Source: Methanosarcinales archaeon
GTDB taxonomy: Archaea > Halobacteriota > Methanosarcinia > Methanosarcinales > Methanogasteraceae
Direction: 5' to 3'
Assembly (NCBI GenBank): GCA_030640725.1
Contig: DAOWIV010000162.1
Coordinates: forward strand, 1-9,133
DNA: 9,133 bases
A program made the translations under genes and the position numbers. Every line of letters starts with the position of its first letter. Position 1 is the stretch's first letter. Below the pieces are notes generated by a model. The model was given only the letters and a program-made list of their open reading frames with translations. It was not told the origin of the DNA and did no database searches. Positions 5,271 to 9,133 of the stretch are shown here, in pieces.

Positions 5271-5837
5271 CTACTCCAGATAATGCCTCTCAGAGGGCCA
5301 CGACTTCCATTCAAGCGGGTACTTCTCTTCGACAATGCTTTCCTGATCATCCGAGTACGGGTACTTCGCAGTCGTCTGCGGATACTCCGGATAATCCTTC
5401 CGAAGTGGATATTCGCCCACCATATCGTCAGATAAGACGAGTGGCGTCAGTTCGGGGTGTCCATCGAAGTAGATACCCATGAACTCGTAGACTTCTCGCT
5501 CGTACCAGTTTGCATTCCACCAGACCGGAATAACAGTGTCGATCGATGGACTCTCGTCCCGCGATACCTCTGCCTTCAGCTTCACGATCACCGAGTGATC
5601 GTACGATGCGATCATGTATACCATCTCAAACTTCCTCTCTTCCGGAAAATCGAGGCTTGTAATCCCGGATAATCTGTTGAATTGTAGATTATCCTTTAAG
5701 TACGAGCAGACGTCAACGATCTTTTCCTTACCGACGTTTGCACAGACTATGTGCGGCGGCTGAGAATCGATCAGAGCGTCCGTAACAGCGTCCGGGAACT
5801 GAGATTTCAACGAATCAAGTACTGTTAGTTCATCCAT
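5271..5837 (-). CDS. fpoC: F420H2 dehydrogenase subunit FpoC (NuoC / 30-kDa-like)
   Basis: The 188-residue protein is a structural subunit of the peripheral arm that packs against FpoD and has no cofactor. The family signature is clear at about residues 112-145: WYEREVYEFMGIYFDGHPEL followed by the PLRKDYPEY segment. The N-terminal part (VDVCSYLKDNLQFNRLSGIT) has the usual NuoC alpha/beta pattern. It starts at ATG 5837, one base after the fpoB stop, behind GGGGTGA inside the end of fpoB. Its stop lies within the ribosome-binding region of fpoD. The length is normal and nothing is unusual. Confidence 0.95.
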   Translation of the reverse strand: MDELTVLDSLKSQFPDAVTDALIDSQPPHIVCANVGKEKIVDVCSYLKDNLQFNRLSGITSLDFPEERKFEMVYMIASYDHSVIVKLKAEVSRDESPSIDTVIPVWWNANWYEREVYEFMGIYFDGHPELTPLVLSDDMVGEYPLRKDYPEYPQTTAKYPYSDDQESIVEEKYPLEWKSWPSERHYLE

Positions 5838-5838
5838 C

Positions 5839-6366
5839 TCATTTCACCCCGTACATTGTTCCCTTGTCGGTCTTCGCCTTGATCTTCTTCTGGAGTTCTA
5901 TGAACCCCTGGATCAGTGCCTCGGGTCTTGGTGGGCATCCGGTGATGTAGACATCAACCGGAAACATCTCATCGATGTTCTGCAGCGTGTTGTAGGATCT
6001 GTAGAACGGTCCACCGCTTATTGAGCAGTTGCCCATACAGATGACCCATTTTGGCGAAGGCATCTGTTCGTACAATCGTTTCAGCGCCGGGTAGTACTTA
6101 CGGACAATATACCCACTGATCACCATCACATCCGCATGTCGCGGTGAACATCTCGGAATGATTCCGAATCGGTCGGTGTCGTAGTGGGAACAGCCCGCGG
6201 CGATCATCTCGACGCCGCAGCACCCCATCGGCTGGGTCATAAACCAGAGCGAATTCTTCCGCCCCCAGTTTATAATATCCTGCGCGGGCGATTTCTTGAG
6301 AAACTCATGAATCGCGCTTGTCGTGGTGGTTATAACCTGCATCGGTGTTCTAATGTCTTTTGGCAT
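5839..6366 (-). CDS. fpoB: F420H2 dehydrogenase subunit FpoB (NuoB / PSST-like, cluster N2)
   Basis: The 175-residue protein carries the terminal [4Fe-4S] cluster (N2 type) that reduces the membrane electron acceptor. The ligands can be read: Cys49 and Cys50 in QPMGCCGVEM, Cys114 in CMGNCSISGGPF, and Cys144 in ITGCPPRPEALIQGF. The last motif is the family signature. The N-terminal stretch SAIHEFLKKSPAQDIINWGR closely resembles Methanosarcina FpoB as I remember it, which supports a Methanosarcinales-type host. The ATG at 6366 follows a full AAAGGAGGTTATC site overlapping the fpoA end. It sits between fpoA (12-base gap) and fpoC (one-base gap). Confidence 0.97.
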   Translation of the reverse strand: MPKDIRTPMQVITTTTSAIHEFLKKSPAQDIINWGRKNSLWFMTQPMGCCGVEMIAAGCSHYDTDRFGIIPRCSPRHADVMVISGYIVRKYYPALKRLYEQMPSPKWVICMGNCSISGGPFYRSYNTLQNIDEMFPVDVYITGCPPRPEALIQGFIELQKKIKAKTDKGTMYGVK

Positions 6367-6378
6367 GATAACCTCCTT

Positions 6379-6780
6379 TCAACGCGTCCATGTGAACGCG
6401 CCCTTTTTCCATGCGTAGGCATCTCCGATTAGCAGTGCGACAATAAGGAATAAAACCATCGCAGATCCTGCTATCAGAGTAAACCCTGGGATCTCTCCTA
6501 AAACTGCCGAATTCTTGTAACAAACCGCCCACGGATATAAGAAAAGAACCTCCACATCAAAAAGCACAAAAACGATCGCAAGTAAGTAATACGAAACGTT
6601 AAATCGCACCTGTGCTCCGCCTATCGGATCTTTTCCGCCCTCGTAGGTTGTGTTCTTAAATCGGGCAGGGTTTCTCGGAGTGATCTGTTTCACGATAAAT
6701 ATAATGACGAACGGTATGATCAACGCAAGAATGAGCATTACCGCAATCGGAATGTAATCTGCAGTCACATCCGCCATCAT
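6379..6780 (-). CDS. fpoA: F420H2 dehydrogenase membrane subunit FpoA (NuoA-like)
   Basis: The 133-residue protein has three membrane helices (about 8-30, 65-87 and 100-120). After the first helix comes YEGGKDPIGGAQVRFNVSYY, the NuoA signature (Y-E-x-G and R-F-x-x-x-Y-Y). It continues into LLAIVFVLFDVEVLFLYPWA, whose conserved Asp and Glu lie in TM2. FpoA helps anchor the peripheral arm and line the first proton channel. Two ATGs are adjacent, 6780 and 6777; GGAGG is five or eight bases away, so either may be used. A six-codon leader ORF ends in TGATG over this start. It is the first structural gene of the operon and lies behind a TATA box near 6876-6888. Confidence 0.95.
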   Translation of the reverse strand: MMADVTADYIPIAVMLILALIIPFVIIFIVKQITPRNPARFKNTTYEGGKDPIGGAQVRFNVSYYLLAIVFVLFDVEVLFLYPWAVCYKNSAVLGEIPGFTLIAGSAMVLFLIVALLIGDAYAWKKGAFTWTR

Positions 6781-6797
6781 ATCAACCTCCTGATCAT
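6777..6797 (-). other. Six-codon leader ORF (MIRRLI) overlapping the fpoA start
   Basis: The leader starts at ATG 6797, nine bases after a GGAGG site, and reads MIRRLI before a TGA that overlaps the fpoA start as TGATG. The AGG AGG codons of this mini-ORF are themselves the Shine-Dalgarno of fpoA. A ribosome on the leader would therefore cover the fpoA site and then release at its start codon. This fits coupling or attenuation of fpoA translation. It could also arise by chance, given how short it is. Confidence 0.35.
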
Positions 6798-6818
6798 ATA
6801 TTCAAGCCTCCGTGTATT

Positions 6819-6840
6819 GACCATGATATCAATCATGGTC
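6819..6840 (-). promoter_or_regulatory. Perfect inverted repeat in the fpo leader
   Basis: GACCATGAT and ATCATGGTC form a perfect 9-bp inverted repeat around ATCA. It lies about 40 bases upstream of fpoA and a little downstream of the expected transcription start. It could be a hairpin in the 5' untranslated RNA or a repressor operator just past the start site. The sequence cannot tell which. Confidence 0.5.
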
Positions 6841-6875
6841 GACTGTATTGTATCGAGCAATATGATCTTACCATA

Positions 6876-6888
6876 GTATAAAAGGTTT
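6876..6888 (-). promoter_or_regulatory. Probable TATA box and BRE of the fpo operon
   Basis: On the minus strand the sequence reads AAACCTTTTATAC, an archaeal TATA-like box preceded by a purine-rich BRE. Placing the start about 25 bases downstream gives a transcript beginning near 6850 with a leader of about 70 bases before fpoA. The gene-free gap to glyA and the terminator there support a separate promoter. Confidence 0.5.
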
Positions 6889-7202
6889 ATCATGAGGGGG
6901 GCTATTATCGCCCGGATTTGCAGAATTGCGATTGCGTTTTCATGGTTTTGGTTACGGTAAATCAACACAGACTTCCCCAAAACCCGGCGTCAATGGGCAA
7001 GTAGCAATACCGGGAAATGGCGAAATCTGTGTAAATTGGCGTTATTCAGTGTTTAAAAACTATGTTAGAGATCGATTAACACAAATCGATGCATATTTAA
7101 CGTTTTGCTGGTTTTGTAGACCGCCCGCGATTCGTATTCACTGGTATTTACGTTTATTTATCTCAAATTTGCGGTGTGGTAGAATTGGAAGAAACGGGTT
7201 AG
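6889..7202. other. Intergenic stretch between glyA and the fpo promoter, with inverted repeats
   Basis: I see no convincing gene here; the open frames on either strand lack family features and good ribosome-binding sites. A nested pair of inverted repeats lies at 6965-7032: ACACAGA with TCTGTGT outside, and CCCGG with CCGGG inside. A second repeat, ATCGATT with AATCGAT, is at 7071-7090. They lie upstream of the fpo promoter and could be regulator-binding sites or remains of a mobile element. Confidence 0.4.
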
Positions 7203-7246
7203 TCAGAAAATAATAAAAAAATAAAAAAGTTTCCAAAAAAAATATC
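7203..7246 (-). terminator. T-rich terminator of glyA
   Basis: Immediately after the glyA stop the minus strand has two T tracts, TATTTTTTTTGG and CTTTTTTATTTTTTTATTAT, with no strong stem. Runs of T of this kind are the usual archaeal termination signal. It separates glyA from the fpo operon. Confidence 0.7.
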
Positions 7247-7254
7247 ATCAGAAA

Positions 7255-8535
7255 TTACCGGATCACCGGAAATCCATACGCATTGGTATCGTCGAAGCAA
7301 TAACAGACCATCTGATACCCACTCTTCAACTCAATCACATCGTCCCGGACGCTTTCAGGCGATTCATCGTCAAGCACAATCCGCTTCATGAAATCGGCGA
7401 TCGCGTTCATCTCAGATGCGCCCATTCCGATGCGGGTCAGTTCCTGCGTCCCGATCCTGATCCCTGATGGCTCGACTGTGACACTTACATGATCTCCGGG
7501 CAGAAGATTTTTGTTTACGATAATGTTCGCCTCTTCGAGCTTTGTTGCGGCTCTGATGCTGCCGCCAGCGTGTGTGACATCGATTGCGACCTGATGCGAC
7601 TCTGTAAACCCGAGGGGCTCGCAAAGCACATCAAATCCCCGCTCGTAGAGCGACTGCGCAAGCGTTTTTGCATTTGCGATCACATCGGAGGCGTAATCCT
7701 CACCAAACTCAATCATCTCTGCAAGCGCTACTCCAAGCCCTGCAAGGTGGTGCAGATGGTGGTTGCTGACCGTGCCAGGGAAGACCGCCTCATCGATCTT
7801 TTCCGAAAACCCCTCCTTGCAGAAGATCACCGCGCCCTGCGGTCCGGGAAACGTCTTGTGCGTGGATCCAGTCATTACGTCCGCGCCCTCGCGCAGCGGG
7901 TCCTGGAAACGCTTGCCCGCAATAAGCCCGAGCACATGCGCCCCGTCATAGACGACGGTCGCACCCACCTCATGGGCTGCCTCGCACGCCTCGCGGACCG
8001 GGTGTGGGAATAAGAAGAGACTACCACCCAGAAGCACAATACGTGGTTCGGTCTCACGAATCCTTTCAACCATACGGTCTGCGTCGATGTTCATAATATC
8101 GGGATCAAACGGGTGCGCAATCACACGCAAACCCCTGACGCCGGCTGCTGAGTACCGGACGTGGCTGATATGCCCGCCCTGCGGCACTTCAAGGGAAATG
8201 ATCGTGTCTCCGGGGTCTGCCAGCGCAAAAAAGGCGGCGATGTTTGCGTTAACACCTGAAGTCGGCTGCACATTGACATGCTCCGCCCTGAACAGATCCT
8301 TTGCAAGCGTTATGGTCTTTGCCTCGATCTCATCGATGTACCGGCAGCCCTGATAGAACCGATGCCCGACCACGCCCTCTGCATAGCGGTGTGCAAGATC
8401 GGTTGCCGCAAGAAGCCGCACCCGTCTGCTTGTCAGGTTGTTGCTTGCGATCATGGGCAGGCAGTCCCTGTACCACGTGTGATGCGCCTCTGTGGCGCGC
8501 ATGATGAGATCGATATCTTGTTGCATATCTTCCAT
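7255..8535 (-). CDS. glyA: Serine hydroxymethyltransferase (archaeal GlyA)
   Basis: The 426-residue PLP enzyme interconverts serine and glycine with a one-carbon carrier; in methanogens and relatives this is tetrahydromethanopterin or tetrahydrofolate. It has the SHMT markers HRYAEG, RFYQGCRYID, NVQPTSGVNAN, VYDGAHVLGL and GSTHKTFPGPQG, where Lys227 binds PLP and Asp197 contacts its ring. HHLHHLAG is typical of the archaeal branch. The frame extends up to an ATG at 8553, but that ATG lies in the probable TATA box (TTTAAAT), so I prefer ATG 8535 (MEDMQQD). ATG 8526 on a leaderless transcript is also possible. Oddity: the near-invariant ASEN motif reads ASNN (Glu to Asn at residue 32), replacing the catalytic Glu. 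Confidence 0.93.
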   Translation of the reverse strand: MEDMQQDIDLIMRATEAHHTWYRDCLPMIASNNLTSRRVRLLAATDLAHRYAEGVVGHRFYQGCRYIDEIEAKTITLAKDLFRAEHVNVQPTSGVNANIAAFFALADPGDTIISLEVPQGGHISHVRYSAAGVRGLRVIAHPFDPDIMNIDADRMVERIRETEPRIVLLGGSLFLFPHPVREACEAAHEVGATVVYDGAHVLGLIAGKRFQDPLREGADVMTGSTHKTFPGPQGAVIFCKEGFSEKIDEAVFPGTVSNHHLHHLAGLGVALAEMIEFGEDYASDVIANAKTLAQSLYERGFDVLCEPLGFTESHQVAIDVTHAGGSIRAATKLEEANIIVNKNLLPGDHVSVTVEPSGIRIGTQELTRIGMGASEMNAIADFMKRIVLDDESPESVRDDVIELKSGYQMVCYCFDDTNAYGFPVIR

Positions 8536-8550
8536 GATAAGAATCGCAAC

Positions 8551-8562
8551 CATTTAAATCTA
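8551..8562 (-). promoter_or_regulatory. Probable TATA box of glyA
   Basis: The minus strand reads AGATTTAAATGG, an AT-rich box. A start about 25 bases downstream would fall near 8530, at or just beside the first good ATG codons. That predicts a leaderless or nearly leaderless transcript and argues against the longer glyA reading that starts inside the box. Confidence 0.4.
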
Positions 8563-8812
8563 TGTCGTAAGTGAGGTTGGATTCGTAGGTCGTCAAATCC
8601 ACGGGTATTCGGCAGCACCCGTGAGGGAACTCACAATAAATAAGTTACCAGCAGGTGCCACGCTCATATAATGTGTTGGTGCAAGATATTTAACACGAAT
8701 GCCACGATTTTGTCCTGTTCATTGGTACACACCACGTATTTCTGAAATTTTCGGTATGTTCGCTTTCCATATACTCGTAAAAGTGGTGATTTCGTGTGAT
8801 TCGTAAAATGTC
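8563..8812. other. Gene-free stretch between glyA and the group II intron end
   Basis: I find no supported gene here. Two adjacent small inverted repeats are visible: CACGGGT with ACCCGTG (8600-8623), and GTGAG with CTCAC closing a GGAA loop (8621-8634). They share bases, so they could be alternative structures. The remainder is AT-rich with several TATA-like stretches. Confidence 0.3.
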
Positions 8813-8876
8813 AAGTAGGACTCATAGCGCACCTCTTGTTTGGGGTAATGGCCCCGAGGTTACTATGACCACCTCA

Positions 8877-8910
8877 CAGAACCGGACTTGAAGATTCCCT
8901 CATCCGGCGC
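8877..8910 (-). ncRNA. Group II intron domain V-like hairpin
   Basis: Stem CCGGAT pairs with GTCCGG and is interrupted on the 3' side by the two-base bulge AA. The upper stem GAGG pairs with CTTC and closes a GAAT loop. The base starts GCGC and ends GGTTCTG. The 34-base size, the position of the dinucleotide bulge and the four-base loop match domain V. The loop departs from GNRA (usually GAAA), and the triad position reads CGC rather than AGC, as in class C introns. Confidence 0.55.
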
Positions 8911-8911
8911 T

Positions 8912-9133
8912 TCAGAAGAACCCCCCCGTTTCCGGATAGGTTGTGAGTACAGTTTTGTTATCATCCTTGACCCGCATCTGAGTGCCGAAGATGTGTTCCC
9001 GTCCCAACTCAACTGTCAGCCCCTTCCCGCCACAGGCATTACCCTGCTTCAACGGCACTATACGCTGATCCAACTCCCAATATGCCATTTGTGGTATCTT
9101 GCCGTTTATATGCTTGATAGCACATACTCCTGC
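8912..9133 (-). CDS. Unrecognised partial ORF next to the domain V hairpin (C-terminal 73 residues)
   Basis: The frame is open from the window edge to a TGA at 8912-8914, two bases before the domain V-like stem. The visible part includes VPLKQGNACGGKGLTVELG and a C-terminal TYPETGGFF. I do not recognise a reverse transcriptase, maturase or HNH domain in it. Its position suggests the tail of an intron-encoded or intron-associated protein, perhaps degenerate. An internal ATG (residue 16 of the visible part) could also start a short peptide. It may not be a true gene. Confidence 0.3.
   Translation of the reverse strand, partial: AGVCAIKHINGKIPQMAYWELDQRIVPLKQGNACGGKGLTVELGREHIFGTQMRVKDDNKTVLTTYPETGGFF

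Larger units (their letters stand above)
8813..9133 (-). mobile_element. Probable 3' end of a group II intron (runs off the right edge)
   Basis: On the minus strand an open frame ends at 8912 and is followed at once by a domain V-like hairpin. Next comes a longer imperfect hairpin fitting domain VI (CATAG and CCTC arms pairing with GAGG and CTATG around a GGGG/CCCC stem), and then GTCCTACTT. The order of coding frame, domain V, domain VI and a CCTAC-type 3' end is that of bacterial and archaeal group II introns. The reverse transcriptase itself is not visible in the window. The 3' end is probably near 8813-8816. Confidence 0.5.

Noticed and set aside
6777..6980. 67-residue minus-strand frame ending at the fpoA start
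   Set aside because: It would start upstream of the likely TATA box and run through it. Only its last six codons have a ribosome-binding site and were kept as a leader ORF.
6926..7213. 95-residue plus-strand frame between glyA and fpoA
   Set aside because: No good ribosome-binding site, biased composition without recognisable motifs, and it runs across inverted repeats and into the glyA terminator.
7489..8013. 174-residue open frame on the plus strand
   Set aside because: It is antisense to glyA, whose active-site motifs lie in the other strand; a coding shadow.
1..9133. CRISPR array, tRNA or rRNA gene
   Set aside because: I saw no regularly spaced repeats with unique spacers, no tRNA T-arm pattern such as GGTTCRA in a cloverleaf, and no rRNA landmarks.

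Overview
The window is archaeal and reads almost entirely from the minus strand. It holds most of a membrane-bound F420H2 dehydrogenase (Fpo, complex I-like) operon, preceded by a serine hydroxymethyltransferase gene (glyA). The FpoB, FpoC and FpoD sequences look Methanosarcinales-like (methanogen or ANME-2-type relative). Start sites use GGAGG and GGTGAT Shine-Dalgarno sequences, promoters have archaeal TATA boxes, and glyA ends in a T-rich terminator. The exact genus cannot be told from sequence reading alone.

Layout in transcription order (high to low coordinates). About 9133-8813: the 3' end of what looks like a group II intron (domain V and VI hairpins) with an unrecognised open frame just upstream. 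About 8812-8560: no gene. 8535-7255: glyA and its terminator. About 7200-6781: a gene-free stretch with inverted repeats, the likely fpo promoter, a leader hairpin and a 6-codon leader ORF. Then fpoA, B, C, D, H, a chimeric I/H gene, fpoI, a 29-residue membrane microprotein, fpoJ as two genes, fpoK, and the first 377 codons of fpoL, which runs off the left edge. The genes are tightly packed, with stop codons sitting in or beside the next ribosome-binding site.

FpoB, C, D and I form the peripheral electron-transfer arm. FpoA, H, J, K and L form the membrane arm. Together they pass electrons from F420H2 (input subunit FpoF not in the window) to a membrane carrier, methanophenazine or a quinone, and pump ions.

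The unusual part lies between fpoH and fpoK. (1) A tandem duplication of about 288 bp, with breakpoints in matching Arg-Ile codons of fpoH and fpoI, made an extra 92-codon gene. It joins the first half of the FpoI ferredoxin to the last transmembrane helix of FpoH. About 22 base differences from the parents cause only two amino-acid changes, so it looks selected. (2) Two related short elements (about 138 and 94 bp) sit exactly at translation starts, of the chimera and of the second fpoJ gene. Each is flanked by a direct repeat containing the start codon (11 and 7 bp). Each supplies a new Shine-Dalgarno and leaves the old start as a stub ORF that ends on or just before the new start. This looks like an undescribed start-codon-targeting mini-element and is the most interesting feature here.
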